From positions 5,332,001-5,396,000 of the forward strand of contig JACKHI010000001.1 in assembly GCA_020639075.1 (NCBI GenBank): a DNA stretch of 64,000 bases, written 5' to 3'. The notes beneath the pieces are model-generated. The model searched no databases and was not told where the DNA came from. It saw nothing but the letters and a program-made list of their open reading frames with translations. This document shows positions 1-9,836 of the stretch, one piece after another. This DNA is from Phycisphaerales bacterium (GTDB taxonomy: Bacteria > Planctomycetota > Phycisphaerae > UBA1845 > UTPLA1). Position 1 is the stretch's first letter; the number at the start of each line of letters is the position of its first letter. The position numbers were made by a program, and so were the translations under genes.

Positions 1-1
1 C

Positions 2-55
2 GATCAGCCGATGTTGGGGCTGTCCGTTGACGATGAAGTGCTCGTCGTCACTTGA
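2..55 (+). CDS. 3' end of an unidentified protein (cut by window start)
   Basis: An open frame runs in from the left edge and stops at a TGA at 53-55, giving a 17-residue tail with the motif LGLSVDDEVLVVT. The composition looks like a real protein end (a short beta-rich segment). Too little is visible to name a family. Confidence 0.45.
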   Translation, partial: DQPMLGLSVDDEVLVVT

Positions 56-144
56 TGCGACCTGCGACGGAGTGCGACTGGACGAATCCTGACGTGCGCA
101 GCGATCGGTTCTCAACGGGGGCATTCAGCTCGGACAATCCGACG

Positions 145-191
145 TTTTGGCACATTCGTCCTGACTTCGGCCGCGTCTTTTGGCACAATCG
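145..191. repeat. two copies of a 14-base motif in the intergenic region
   Basis: TTTTGGCACATTCG (145-158) and TTTTGGCACAATCG (178-191) lie 33 bases apart between the partial gene and the end of the helicase gene. The TGGCAC cores resemble a sigma-54 -24 element, but no TTGC follows at the right distance. No gene is seen in 56-221. Confidence 0.35.
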
Positions 192-221
192 CCGAGTCGT
201 CGACTGTGCTCGTCAACCATC

Positions 222-2429
222 TCAAAGCGCCGCGGCCAGATTCCGAACCTCCTGAAGATCCGCCAGGAAGTGGTCGGTGTAACTCGGATCGACGGCCATG
301 CAGCATTGCGTCGCCTTCTCACCGATCGCCCGATAGGCCGGGTCCTCCGTCAGCGTCGCGAATTCCTCCGACAACGTGACGAGTCGCAACAATAGCCGGA
401 GCAGAAGACCCTCCTGCTTGATCAGGTTTCGAGACCGGACGAATCGATAGAAGTCGCAGTCGTCGAACAGGTCCGGTGTGACGTGCTTCGCCTGGATGTA
501 GATCGGCTCCGGCGCCTTCAGTTGCGCTTCGAATGCGATGCGCAACATGTCGGGCAGCGTCGGCGGTCGCTCCACGGTCTCGCCGTCCCACCAAGGATCG
601 TCGCGCGGATCGTCGTATTCGTCCTTCTCCTCCTCGGATTCGTTCGCCGGTGAGCCCGCCAGCTTGATACCCATGTGGATCATGAGCGGCTCCATTACGT
701 TCGTTTGCAACGGACCGGGCTCCAGATCGCCGGGGCGCAGGTGCATGTGCCGCCAGATGCCCGGCGGCGTTTCGAGCAGCGCTTCGAGCACGACCTGCTT
801 TTCCAGATCGTTGGACTGTACGAGTTGTTCGGCGAGATAGGCCCCGAAGAGCGGATCGATGCTGCGGAAGTTGAGGAGCTTGTGAATGCTGTCGTTCAGC
901 GTGACGTGCAGCCCGTCTTCTGCGATCGACAGATAGCCGAGACCCGCGAGATTCTCCAGCATGAAGCCCAGCTGTTCCTGGTAGGACGCGATCCGATCGG
1001 CATCGTTAAAGCGCTTCTCGACGAACGCCCGCGCGTCGGCGAGCGAGCCGAATTTCGTCAGCAGATAGATCAGCACCTGGTAGGAGATCATCGAGCGGCT
1101 GTAGAGCTTCGCCGGGCCGGCCTCGACGAGTTGCCGGAGCTGGCCTTCCGACCAGTACTGCTGCGTCTTACGGCGCGATGGCTTCTTCCGCTCAAGGTCC
1201 TTGCGCTTCTGCAGCATGCTCGGATGTTTGGATTGCAGATCGAGTTGTTCGTACTTCGTCCGCCACTTGTTGATCTTGACGTCGTCCTCGTGCGCGATGG
1301 CGAAGACGAATCCCTCCTTGTCGAACTGTGGTCGCCCCGCACGACCGAAGATCTGGTGCGCCGTCGCCGACGGGATCAGTTTCTTGTCGCCTTGCTTTCC
1401 CTTGATGAGCGTGCCGAGAACGACCGATCGCGCCGGCAGGTTGATGCCTGCGGCCAGCGTTTCCGTGCAGATCACGAAGGGTATCCACTTGCGCTGAAAC
1501 AGGGACTCGACAATGTCCTTGTGCTTCGGCAGGAGGCCCGCGTGATGGACGGCCACGCCGCGCACAAGCATCTGGCGAAGCTTGGGGCCGACGCCCTCGA
1601 TCAGGTCCTCGCGGCGCTCGTCGAGGAACGCCTCAATACTCGCCTTCGTGTCGGCGCTGATCAGTGTCTGGCCCTTCAGTTTTTCGGCGACATCCCAGCA
1701 CTCATCGCGATTGAAGCAGAACACGAGGGCGGGGGAGCGGTTCGTCGCATCGTCGCTCGTCGTCATGTCCGTCAGCAGGTCGGTCATCAGCTTGTCCTCG
1801 ACCCACTGATACGTGAGCGGGACGCGTCGTTCGTTTGACAGAATGACGCGGAGCTTCCGGCCGTGGCTCGCGTGCAGCCACGTGGCGAATTCGTTCGGAT
1901 TGCCAACTGTCGCCGACAACAGCAGCACGCGGACGTGCTTCGGCAGCAGCGTCAGGGATAGCTCCCACACGATGCCGCGCGTTCGATCGTTAAAGCTGTG
2001 GAATTCATCCATGACGACGGCGTGAACGCCGTCCATGCCGGAGAGTTCCGGATCGGGCGACAGCAGGTGGTTGAGCAGAATCTCCGCCACGACGACGCGT
2101 ACGATGGCGTCGGAATTCTCGCGGCGATTGCCCGTGATCAGACCGACGTCGTCGCGGCTGAATCCCCACGCCTCGGCCTTGTCCTGCAGTTCGCGGAACT
2201 TCTGATCCGTCAGCGCGATGAGCGGCGTCGTGTAGTACAGGCGCTGCCGCGTGCAGAGGGCTTCGAAGACGGCGGCTTCGGCCAGCAGCGTCTTGCCCAT
2301 GCCCGTCGGTGCGCAGACGAGTACGCCGCCTTCCTCTTCGAACCACGCAAGAAGGGCCTCTTCCTGGTAGGCGTAGAGATCGAATTCGAGGGAATCGAGA
2401 AACTTCTCGCAGATTTCGTCGCGCGTCAT
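222..2429 (-). CDS. Ski2-like DEAD/DEAH-box superfamily 2 helicase
   Basis: A predicted ATP-dependent RNA or DNA helicase of 735 residues. Walker A is APTGMGKT (about 40-47), motif II is DEFH (141-144), motif III is SAT (172-174), and the C-terminal RecA domain ends in QIFGRAGRP, the motif VI typical of Ski2/Mtr4/Hel308 relatives. The motif HHAGLLPKHKDIVE in the second domain also fits that group. The frame stays open upstream, but the Arg/Ser-rich extension looks non-coding, so the ATG at 2429 (MTRDEI) is preferred. The substrate cannot be told from sequence. The 261 bases between it and the GGDEF gene hold no gene. Confidence 0.88.
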   Translation of the reverse strand: MTRDEICEKFLDSLEFDLYAYQEEALLAWFEEEGGVLVCAPTGMGKTLLAEAAVFEALCTRQRLYYTTPLIALTDQKFRELQDKAEAWGFSRDDVGLITGNRRENSDAIVRVVVAEILLNHLLSPDPELSGMDGVHAVVMDEFHSFNDRTRGIVWELSLTLLPKHVRVLLLSATVGNPNEFATWLHASHGRKLRVILSNERRVPLTYQWVEDKLMTDLLTDMTTSDDATNRSPALVFCFNRDECWDVAEKLKGQTLISADTKASIEAFLDERREDLIEGVGPKLRQMLVRGVAVHHAGLLPKHKDIVESLFQRKWIPFVICTETLAAGINLPARSVVLGTLIKGKQGDKKLIPSATAHQIFGRAGRPQFDKEGFVFAIAHEDDVKINKWRTKYEQLDLQSKHPSMLQKRKDLERKKPSRRKTQQYWSEGQLRQLVEAGPAKLYSRSMISYQVLIYLLTKFGSLADARAFVEKRFNDADRIASYQEQLGFMLENLAGLGYLSIAEDGLHVTLNDSIHKLLNFRSIDPLFGAYLAEQLVQSNDLEKQVVLEALLETPPGIWRHMHLRPGDLEPGPLQTNVMEPLMIHMGIKLAGSPANESEEEKDEYDDPRDDPWWDGETVERPPTLPDMLRIAFEAQLKAPEPIYIQAKHVTPDLFDDCDFYRFVRSRNLIKQEGLLLRLLLRLVTLSEEFATLTEDPAYRAIGEKATQCCMAVDPSYTDHFLADLQEVRNLAAAL

Positions 2430-2690
2430 GCGTGGGTAGCATAATGGGCGAGGGCGGCAAGCCCAACTCGGGCGATGAGATGTGATTGAGTCGCGCGCCG
2501 AGTCGGAGTCGCCGCGTCCTCGCGGCGGACGTGGGCGCGTAGAGCTTGTAGTAGAATCGCCACGCTGAGGACAGCGAGGCTCTGACTGGATTCGAAATCG
2601 TGGATTGCGTGACGATCGCGGGAGTTTTCCCGCGGGGAGTGGGAACGAGAAGGGAATCTCGTTCCAGCATTGACGGCCTGACACGACGCC

Positions 2691-4016
2691 TCAGCGCACG
2701 ACTTTGTCGCCGCCGACGACGAAGAATCGATTCTTCCCAGCTGCTTTCGCCTGCAATAGTGCCTTATCCGCCGCTTCCAGTAGTGCTTCGGGCGTTGAGC
2801 CCTGATTCGGGAATCGTGCGAGACCGCCGCTGATCGTCAGGCAACCCACGGCCTCTGGCCCCAGACGGCTGAATGTGTGCGAATCCAGCGCCCGCTTGAA
2901 ACGCTGCAGAATATCGAAGACGCGTTCAGGATGTGCCGAACCTTCCGCACGCGGCTTTTCCGCATCCCAGAAGACGACGACGAACTCGTCACCGCCGAGG
3001 CGGGCGACCATGTCCGTCTTTCGTGAGCATTGCACGAAGAGCTTGCCGACTTCGCGCAGGATCTCGTCGCCGGCGTCATGGCCGTACGAGTCGTTGTATT
3101 TCTTGAAGTCGTCGATGTCGAAGACCAGGACGGTTGTCGACTCTCGTTCCCGGGCGGAGCGAGATAAGACATCCTTGAGAAACGCCAGCAATCGGCGTCG
3201 ATTCGGCAGGCGCGTCAGGTCATCCGTGAATGCCAGCTTTCGCCATTGCGACTGTTTCGCAGCCGCCTCGAACATGCGATAGATCAAGACGCCGTATTGC
3301 TTCAGCTTCTCGCGATCAGCCTGTGTGTACTCGCCGCGACCGCTGCGGCCGGCGCGGATGCGACCGATGGGGCGCTCTCGTGGGCCGATCAATTCCTGCA
3401 GCTTCGCATCATGTTTCGATGCGGCGTCGAGCCCGGCGCGGCCGATCTCCCGACCGACCTGCACTTCGATGCCGCGGGCGTCGATGCCCAGGGCGATCAT
3501 CTCTGCGAGATCGCCGAGCGTGTCGAGCTGTTTCTCCAGAACTCGCGGCAGGTTGAGCGCGATCCGCGCGATTTCATTTGCACCGACCGGCGACGAAACT
3601 CGCGGCATTTCCGAGCGCGGCGCCATCGGCTCCGGCGCTTCGGCCTGCTCGCCGAGCAGCGCCGTTCGCAGCGCCGATCGTTCGGGCGGAAAGATCAGGT
3701 AATCCGTCGCACCGACGTCGCAGACGCGCATTGCGAGTTGTTCGTAGGCGGGCGAGCAGCAGAAGATGATCCGTGTGTCCGGTCCTGCGGCGTGTCGCAA
3801 CGCGCGGATCGCCGCTTCCGTCTGGCGGCACGCGGGATCGTGACCTACGAGGATTGCCGCCGCGTTCATGCCCGGCACGGCGCCGATACCGGCGAGGATG
3901 TTGCGCACGCCGCTGATCGGCATTGGTGCGATTGCGTTCCGTGCGATTGGCGCAAGGCGGTCCAGGTCGTTCACGATCAGCAGGCGCGTATCGGTCTTCG
4001 TGGAATGGACGATCAT
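2691..4016 (-). CDS. diguanylate cyclase with degenerate receiver-like N-terminus
   Basis: A 441-residue protein predicted to make cyclic di-GMP from two GTP. The C-terminal GGDEF domain has an intact active-site loop GGDEF (341-345) and, five residues upstream, RKTD (332-335), which fits the RxxD product-inhibition I-site. The N-terminal ~130 residues have a response-regulator-like pattern (LLIVND near the start, later IIFCC) but no clear conserved phospho-acceptor region, so it may be a pseudo-receiver. Its start overlaps the end of the upstream gene by 4 bases (ATGA), so the two are probably co-translated and work in one signalling pathway. Confidence 0.88.
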   Translation of the reverse strand: MIVHSTKTDTRLLIVNDLDRLAPIARNAIAPMPISGVRNILAGIGAVPGMNAAAILVGHDPACRQTEAAIRALRHAAGPDTRIIFCCSPAYEQLAMRVCDVGATDYLIFPPERSALRTALLGEQAEAPEPMAPRSEMPRVSSPVGANEIARIALNLPRVLEKQLDTLGDLAEMIALGIDARGIEVQVGREIGRAGLDAASKHDAKLQELIGPRERPIGRIRAGRSGRGEYTQADREKLKQYGVLIYRMFEAAAKQSQWRKLAFTDDLTRLPNRRRLLAFLKDVLSRSARERESTTVLVFDIDDFKKYNDSYGHDAGDEILREVGKLFVQCSRKTDMVARLGGDEFVVVFWDAEKPRAEGSAHPERVFDILQRFKRALDSHTFSRLGPEAVGCLTISGGLARFPNQGSTPEALLEAADKALLQAKAAGKNRFFVVGGDKVVR

Positions 4017-4768
4017 TCGCCGTCCCTCCCATCATTCCGCGTCGCATCGGTCATGTCGTCCAGCGTGTCGTCTTCGCCGCCGAGCAGGGCATCCATTTCT
4101 TCGCGCGAAACTCTCAGGTCGGATTGCGGCGGCGGATCGGCAGGGGGCTCGCTCGATCCCGGCGGCCGTCGGCGTTGCGCCGGCGAGCCGCCATTGGCGC
4201 CCATTCGCTCGCGAACGGCGTCGTGCAAGGAGGGGCCGTCGACTTCATGGTCGATGCCGCCGTCCGTCGAGAGCTTCGGCGGCGACAGGGATCCGGCCGT
4301 ATCGATCTCCGCGTTCGAAGGCTGGACGGCCTCATCCGGCTCGCCGATGGTCCGCGGTTCCGCCAATGTCGCATCCATCGTGGCTTCGAGCGTCTCGGCA
4401 TCGCGGATGCCCAGCACGGCATCGACAATGCCGTCGGGTGAAAGCACCTCGTAGCGCCCGTGGGTCAGCATACGTTCGTCCAGGATCGAACGGGCGGGAA
4501 CATAGAACGACGTCGATTCGTAGTACTGCGGGGCGAGTGTGAGAAACGTCCGCTCGTAGTCGTCCAGGGCCGCTGCCTCGACGACGATGTGGCCGAAATG
4601 CTCGCCCGTCGCCAGACGCGCCATCGCCATGTAGACATCCGTCGTGAAATGGACGGAAGCGCCCGTCTGCTGCAGTGACTGCCCCAGTCGCAGGAGCAGA
4701 TCGTCGGGGCTCGGCGCGACGATCAGGACGGCGCATTGGTCGGTCGTGGTTGAAGTCGTATCGGCCAT
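4013..4768 (-). CDS. receiver-like protein, partner of the diguanylate cyclase
   Basis: 251 residues from the ATG at 4768 (MADTTS). The first ~115 residues have an alternating strand/helix pattern beginning AVLIVAPSPDD, like a response-regulator receiver but without an obvious conserved acceptor Asp. The second half is Pro/Ser/Asp-rich, low complexity, and ends in a very acidic tail. The frame extends upstream to 5143, but that part is Arg/Ser-rich and runs under the divergent dacB start. A 4-base overlap with the GGDEF gene argues for a joint function. No specific family recognised. Confidence 0.65.
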   Translation of the reverse strand: MADTTSTTTDQCAVLIVAPSPDDLLLRLGQSLQQTGASVHFTTDVYMAMARLATGEHFGHIVVEAAALDDYERTFLTLAPQYYESTSFYVPARSILDERMLTHGRYEVLSPDGIVDAVLGIRDAETLEATMDATLAEPRTIGEPDEAVQPSNAEIDTAGSLSPPKLSTDGGIDHEVDGPSLHDAVRERMGANGGSPAQRRRPPGSSEPPADPPPQSDLRVSREEMDALLGGEDDTLDDMTDATRNDGRDGE

Positions 4769-5033
4769 GGGTCTTTCGGTCACGTCGTCCAGTGCGACGG
4801 CCAATCTGGCTTTTGTAGTCGGCATACGGCAATTGCGCCGAAAAGGTTCGGCGCGACGCAACGGCCGCGTCGATGAATCATTGTACGGCGATGAGGCGGC
4901 AACTGAACCGGTGAATTCGTCGATTGCGCCGAGCTGCCCCCGAATCGCTCGCCACCGTGGCGAGGAGCGGGATAACCGTGGCCCCCAAAGAACTTTACGC
5001 GCGAATGCTGCGCGATTCAAAACCTTGAAACAG

Positions 5034-6596
5034 ATGGATACCGCGATAATATCACTCCCGATGTGCAGGGAGGCCGCACAATATCGACCCCGCTGCCGGC
5101 GACGCAATGGGTACGTACTTCCGGCCTTATTGCGCGCCGTCATCGTGTGTTTTGTCGCCGCTCCGGCGGGTCCGATCGCGTCGGCCCAGACGGCGATTGC
5201 CGATCGGCTCGCGGATGCGTTGGCGCCCGTTAGCGGCGCGAAAACAGGCGTCGGCGTTCACATCGTCGATCTCAGCGACGGTTCTACGATCTACGAGCGC
5301 AATGCGACGACGCCGATGATGCCGGCCAGCTGCATGAAGCTCGCCGTCATGGCCGCGGCCGTCGATCATCTGGGCCCCGATTACAGCTTCACGACGGTCC
5401 TGGCGGTTCGGGGATCGGATCTCGTCGTCATCGGTTCGGGGGATCCGACGTTTGGCGACGAGAAGCTCGCCGAGGCCAGGGAGCAGGAGATTGGCGCCGC
5501 CTTCAAGCAGTGGGCGACTCGCCTCCGGGCCGAAGGGGTCAAGCAGATCCCCGGCAACATCATTGTCGATGACTTCATTTTCGATCTCGACTTTGTTCAT
5601 CCCAATTGGCCTAAGGACCAATACCAGGCATGGTACGAAGCACCGATCGGCGGTCTGAACTTCAACGCGAACTGCGTTGCCGCCGTCGTCGCGCCGACGA
5701 CGCCGGGCCAGCCCGCCAGAGTCTCGTTGATTCCGCCCAATGAATACATGGGGATTTCAAACGAGACGCGAACCGGCGGCGACATGACGGTCACCGTCCA
5801 TCGGCAACGGGATTCCGATACGTTGATGCTGCGCGGCAATGTGTCGAAGGACGGGCAGCTCGAAGTCGTGACCGTGCGCGATCCCGGATTGTTCTTCGGC
5901 GCCGCGCTGAAGTCTGCAATCGAGGCGGAGGGAATTCCCGTCGGCGGCAAGGTTCTGCGGGAGAAGGTCCGGCTGGACGCCAACACGCTGCCGCCGGATG
6001 TGCACGTCGTCGCGATTCACAATGCGTCGATCGCCGATGCGATGGCGCGTGCAGGCACGGATAGTCTCGGCATGATGGCCGAAGGGCTCTTCAAAGCGAT
6101 GGGGGCGAAAGTGGGGGGCGTGGGCAGCTGGGAGTCCGGGCAGTCTGCGATGAACGCCTACTATCGCAAGCTCGGCATTTCCGCGAATCAAGTTTCAGTG
6201 GATGACGGCAGCGGCCTGTCTCGCGAGAACAGAATTAGTCCGGCCGCCATGACGCGGATTCTCTCAACTGTCTTTCGCGACGAAAAGACGTTTCATCTCT
6301 TGCGATCATCGTTAGGCGTCTCGGGTGAATCGGGGACGTTGCGAAAGCGTATGCGATCAGGCAACGCCAAAGGACGCGTATTCGGCAAGACCGGCACGAT
6401 TCGCGGCGTTCGTACGCTCGCAGGGTACATTCACGCTAAGAACGACCAGTGGTACGCTTTCGCGTTCTTCTATAACAACATCACGAAGCCAGACACGAAT
6501 CCCAAGCCGAAAATGGATCGTGCCTGCGAACTGTTGGTGAATTATGTCGGCGACAAGCCGGCAGCCGCCGCCCGGGCGGAGGCCGAGAGCGAGTAG
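5034..6596 (+). CDS. dacB: D-alanyl-D-alanine carboxypeptidase/endopeptidase, PBP4 (S13) family
   Basis: A 520-residue periplasmic penicillin-binding protein that trims or cleaves peptidoglycan cross-links. The nucleophile motif SxxK is SCMK (S99, K102), the middle motif is in DDGSGLSREN, and the KTG box is GKTGT (452-454), as in peptidase family S13. A hydrophobic stretch ending in ASAQ near residue 50 is a likely signal peptide. The start is uncertain: ATG at 5034 or 5061, neither with a strong ribosome site. The frame is open further upstream, but that part is antisense to the receiver-like gene and looks non-coding. It converges on the DUF1844 gene with only 12 bases between stops. Confidence 0.88.
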   Translation: MDTAIISLPMCREAAQYRPRCRRRNGYVLPALLRAVIVCFVAAPAGPIASAQTAIADRLADALAPVSGAKTGVGVHIVDLSDGSTIYERNATTPMMPASCMKLAVMAAAVDHLGPDYSFTTVLAVRGSDLVVIGSGDPTFGDEKLAEAREQEIGAAFKQWATRLRAEGVKQIPGNIIVDDFIFDLDFVHPNWPKDQYQAWYEAPIGGLNFNANCVAAVVAPTTPGQPARVSLIPPNEYMGISNETRTGGDMTVTVHRQRDSDTLMLRGNVSKDGQLEVVTVRDPGLFFGAALKSAIEAEGIPVGGKVLREKVRLDANTLPPDVHVVAIHNASIADAMARAGTDSLGMMAEGLFKAMGAKVGGVGSWESGQSAMNAYYRKLGISANQVSVDDGSGLSRENRISPAAMTRILSTVFRDEKTFHLLRSSLGVSGESGTLRKRMRSGNAKGRVFGKTGTIRGVRTLAGYIHAKNDQWYAFAFFYNNITKPDTNPKPKMDRACELLVNYVGDKPAAAARAEAESE

Positions 6597-6608
6597 GATT
6601 GTGCCCGA

Positions 6609-6983
6609 CTATCGGCCGGCGCTCGGCGCGCCGCGAACGACTTCGACGTAGGCCAGCCGAAGCTGATGCAGCGTCGTGTCCAGCATCTCTTTTTCGATTC
6701 CTTCGAGATTGCCTGTCGTCTTCTTTTCGAGCACGTCGAGCATGTCGATGAAGTGTTTGGCATGGTCCAGGTTGGGCGGGATCGCCTGGCCGTTCGGGCC
6801 CTGCATGCCGCCGAGTCCGACCATCGCCTGCATAGCAAGGGTCTGAATGATGTCGACGAAGCTCGGCTCCGGGATGGACTCGGACTGACTTGCCTCCAGC
6901 TGGTCGGCCAGTCGCTCCTTTTCGGCCGCCGCCTCACTCTTCCAGTCGTCGTCGATGTGCAGTTTCGGTGCGTCGTCACTCAT
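6609..6983 (-). CDS. DUF1844 domain protein
   Basis: 124 residues. The core (FVDIIQTLAMQAMVGLGG, then NLDHAKHFIDMLDVLEKKT and the Leu-rich end) matches the helical DUF1844 family, common in Planctomycetota and some other phyla. Its function is unknown. The first ~30 residues are charged. A ribosome site (GGGAG) lies about 10 bases ahead of the ATG. It stands alone between a convergent dacB and a 210-base gap with no gene. Confidence 0.85.
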   Translation of the reverse strand: MSDDAPKLHIDDDWKSEAAAEKERLADQLEASQSESIPEPSFVDIIQTLAMQAMVGLGGMQGPNGQAIPPNLDHAKHFIDMLDVLEKKTTGNLEGIEKEMLDTTLHQLRLAYVEVVRGAPSAGR

Positions 6984-7193
6984 TCAACTATTGCTCCCAT
7001 GCGATACATCTCTCAACACGAAAGTGGGCCGGGGCCCGGCGCGCAGCTGGGGGGAACCGCGGTTGGACCGGAACCCCGGACCGTTTGTCATTGTAAGATC
7101 CGCCCTGCGACACTCAAGGATTCGTGCGCAGATTCGGGCGACACACTTTTCGAATGAAAAATGACCCGCGAAAATTCGCACAAATGGTTGAAT

Positions 7194-8438
7194 TCACAGG
7201 CCCGCCTGCGTAGACGCCAACGTGCCGGCGACCCAGGTCAATACCGGTTTTTCATTTCCGTTGATGATTTCATCGACCACATCGTCCACTTTTCCGGAAA
7301 CGCAGGGGATCGCGCAGGCATCCGCCCAAGCGTCGATACTCAAGTGGCCCGCCGATCGTTCGAGTCTTAGCGAGCGCGATGCGCGGATCGTACCCATCTC
7401 CAGCAGCGTCATATCGTCAATATCCGGATACCGCGCCGCAAGAAATCTCAATTCGTCGAGTATCGACAGTGACACGTTGCTGGCAAGACTGTCGGTCCCG
7501 ACACAGACATTGATACCGCGACTCAGCAGACTGCGCCACGGATGATCCGTATGCCCGAAGAACTCGTGGGCACGCGGGCAGTATACGACCGACGATTGCG
7601 AATTTGCGAGTAAGTCGATCGTGTTCTGGTCGGCATAGTTCAGATGCGCGAAGAGGGTCGCCGCGTCCGCTATTCCCGATTCACTCAGCCATGCGACGGG
7701 ATCAGTCGGCTGGTAATTCGCACAGGCGAGCCCTCGATCTCGGAGGAAGTCCGCCAGGAAGCCCGCTCGTCCGTGCAGCCAGTCACGCTCTTCCACAGTT
7801 TCCAGCAGGTGCATCGTGAGCGGCCAATGATGATCGGTCGCGATCCGTCTTGCTGCCTGCAAGTCTGCCGGCGTGACGGTATACGGGGCGTGCGGCGTAA
7901 TTCCGATTCGCGTCCGATCGTCCCCGAATCGGCGATCGGCATCGTCCGCGATCGTGGCCAGCTCGACCGCGTTCGAGGGCGGCAACGACGCGCCGCTGAT
8001 CAATTCGATAAAGCAGACACGGCGGATCGGAGAATCACGGAGCGAGAGTGCCGTGATGCCTCGCCGCGAGATATCGCCGATCAGCGTCACGCCCGCGGCC
8101 AGGCTCTGCCGCGCTCCCTCTCGCACGCCTTCGATTTCCCGCTCGGCGGCGCCTGGGGTCGCGCGCATCGGCAGCAGGGCGTTAAACCACTCCCACAGCG
8201 GTGCCCGCGGCAGGACCCCTTGATAGTTCGTCAACTCCAGATGCGTATGAGGATTGACGAATCCCGGAAGCAGGGCGACATCCCCGAGATCGTCGACCGG
8301 CGTGCCGGCCGGCATCGCAGCGCGAAGCTCACGCACGGGTCCGACGCTGCGGATCAGACCGCCGTCGATGAGGATTGCGCCCGCCTCGATGATCGGCGAA
8401 GTGACGGGGACGACGAATTTTGCAGTCAGCAGTTTCAT
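7194..8438 (-). CDS. amidohydrolase-family deaminase/hydrolase (TRZ/ATZ, MtaD-like)
   Basis: 414 residues of the metal-dependent amidohydrolase superfamily. Metal ligands are visible in FVNPHTHLEL (HxH, after the N-terminal beta-sandwich strand), GITPHAPYTV, a later AHLNY and VGTDSLASN. This arrangement is typical of cytosine/guanine deaminase, 5-methylthioadenosine/S-adenosylhomocysteine deaminase and chlorohydrolase relatives. The substrate cannot be assigned. It is transcribed towards the DUF1844 gene; mreB lies 125 bases upstream on the same strand, so it could be the last gene of that group. Confidence 0.82.
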   Translation of the reverse strand: MKLLTAKFVVPVTSPIIEAGAILIDGGLIRSVGPVRELRAAMPAGTPVDDLGDVALLPGFVNPHTHLELTNYQGVLPRAPLWEWFNALLPMRATPGAAEREIEGVREGARQSLAAGVTLIGDISRRGITALSLRDSPIRRVCFIELISGASLPPSNAVELATIADDADRRFGDDRTRIGITPHAPYTVTPADLQAARRIATDHHWPLTMHLLETVEERDWLHGRAGFLADFLRDRGLACANYQPTDPVAWLSESGIADAATLFAHLNYADQNTIDLLANSQSSVVYCPRAHEFFGHTDHPWRSLLSRGINVCVGTDSLASNVSLSILDELRFLAARYPDIDDMTLLEMGTIRASRSLRLERSAGHLSIDAWADACAIPCVSGKVDDVVDEIINGNEKPVLTWVAGTLASTQAGL

Positions 8439-8563
8439 TGCGCTCGCGGGTACTTTTCTTGCTCGCTATCTGGCGCCGCGACCAATGAAATGAGCTGCAA
8501 CCTTGAGGAAGCGAGCGGTGCCGGCGTGGCTGTGCGCGGACGCGCGTGTTCGAATACAGGATT

Positions 8564-9619
8564 CTACAGATTGTGATGATCCGACTCGAGCGTGTCCTTC
8601 CACTCAGCCAGATTCTCGAGATAGACGCTCGTGCCTCGCGCGACGCAGGAGAGCGGATCGTCAACCACTTTGACCGTCAGCCCCGTGGCGTCCGACATGA
8701 CGTGGTCGAGTCCCCGCAACAGCGCGCCGCCGCCGCACAGATGGATGCCGTTGTCGACCAGGTCCGCCGCCAGTTCCGGCTCGCAGCTTTCCAGCGTGTG
8801 CGTGACGGTATCCAGGATATGGCTGATCGGCTCGCGAAGTGCCTCGCGGATTTCCTGACTTGTAACGACAGTCTTGCGCGGCAGACCGCTGATCATGTCG
8901 CGGCCTCGGACGTCGACGGACACTTCCTGATCGAGCGCCGCGGCGGAGCCGATTTCGATCTTGAGCCACTCGGCCGTCTGCGGACCGATCTGCAGGTTAT
9001 ACGTACGCTTCATGTGGGCGATGATCGCCTCGTCCATGTCATCGCCGGCGACGCGGATCGACTGTGCCACGGACACGTCAGCCAGAGACATGATGGCGAC
9101 TTCCGTCGTGCCGCCGCCGATATCGACGATCATGCTGGCACGGGCTTCGGCGATCGGCAGTCCCGATCCGATACCCGCCGCCATGGGCTCTTCGATGAGA
9201 TAGACGCGACGGGCGCCGGCTCGCTCGGCCGAGCCGTAAACGGCGCGTTTTTCGACTGCCGTGATTCCGGACGGAACCGCAATGACGACGCGCGGACGAA
9301 TCAAACGACTGCGGCCGCCGTGAACCTTGCGGATAAAATAGCCGAGCATGGCTTCCGTGATATCGAAGTCGGCGATGACGCCGTCTTTGAGTGGACGAAT
9401 GGCGGAGATGCTGCCGGGCGTCTTGCCGAGCATTTCCTTCGCGACGAGACCGACAGCGTTGCCGTTCTGCAACACCTGGTTCGTTCCTTTGCGCACGGCA
9501 ACCACCGACGGTTCGTTCAGGACGATACCTTCGCCCTTCACGCACACGAGCGTGTTACACGTGCCCAGGTCGATTCCCATATCGACACTGAACATGCCCA
9601 TCAGGGAGTCGAATAGCAA
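8564..9619 (-). CDS. mreB: rod shape-determining actin homologue MreB
   Basis: 351 residues. Actin-fold signatures are clear: MGIDLGTCNTLV (phosphate 1), PSVVAV, then IVDIGGGTTEVAI (phosphate 2) and the adenosine motif CGGGALLRGL. MreB polymerises under the inner membrane and guides the cell-wall elongation machinery. The start is probably a TTG at 9619: it has a good ribosome site (AGAGGG, about 9 bases ahead) and gives the usual FSVDMGIDLG amino end, whereas the in-frame ATGs at 9601 and 9595 have none. Two small-membrane/coiled-coil genes lie upstream on the same strand. Confidence 0.95.
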   Translation of the reverse strand: MLFDSLMGMFSVDMGIDLGTCNTLVCVKGEGIVLNEPSVVAVRKGTNQVLQNGNAVGLVAKEMLGKTPGSISAIRPLKDGVIADFDITEAMLGYFIRKVHGGRSRLIRPRVVIAVPSGITAVEKRAVYGSAERAGARRVYLIEEPMAAGIGSGLPIAEARASMIVDIGGGTTEVAIMSLADVSVAQSIRVAGDDMDEAIIAHMKRTYNLQIGPQTAEWLKIEIGSAAALDQEVSVDVRGRDMISGLPRKTVVTSQEIREALREPISHILDTVTHTLESCEPELAADLVDNGIHLCGGGALLRGLDHVMSDATGLTVKVVDDPLSCVARGTSVYLENLAEWKDTLESDHHNL

Positions 9620-9836
9620 AGCCGAGGTCCCTCTCTGCTTATGGTTGAAACGGTTGGATCGCCGATACGGCTAACGGCGCAGAGGCCTGCAAACGCTTCC
9701 TCATCTGCGACGCATTCTACACGTCCTACGTCGGCGCGTCATCCGAGGGTCTGGAAATTGTTGGCGTTGAAAATCGGGCTTGTGAAATGTTGCCGGTGCG
9801 GATGCAACCGGCATTGCGCCCGACGAACTCCGGCGA

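Noticed and set aside
145..191. A sigma-54 promoter (TGGCAC twice)
   Set aside because: No GC element (TTGC) at the needed spacing after either copy.
675..1838. Long plus-strand frame under the helicase gene
   Set aside because: Antisense to intact helicase motifs; no homology pattern.
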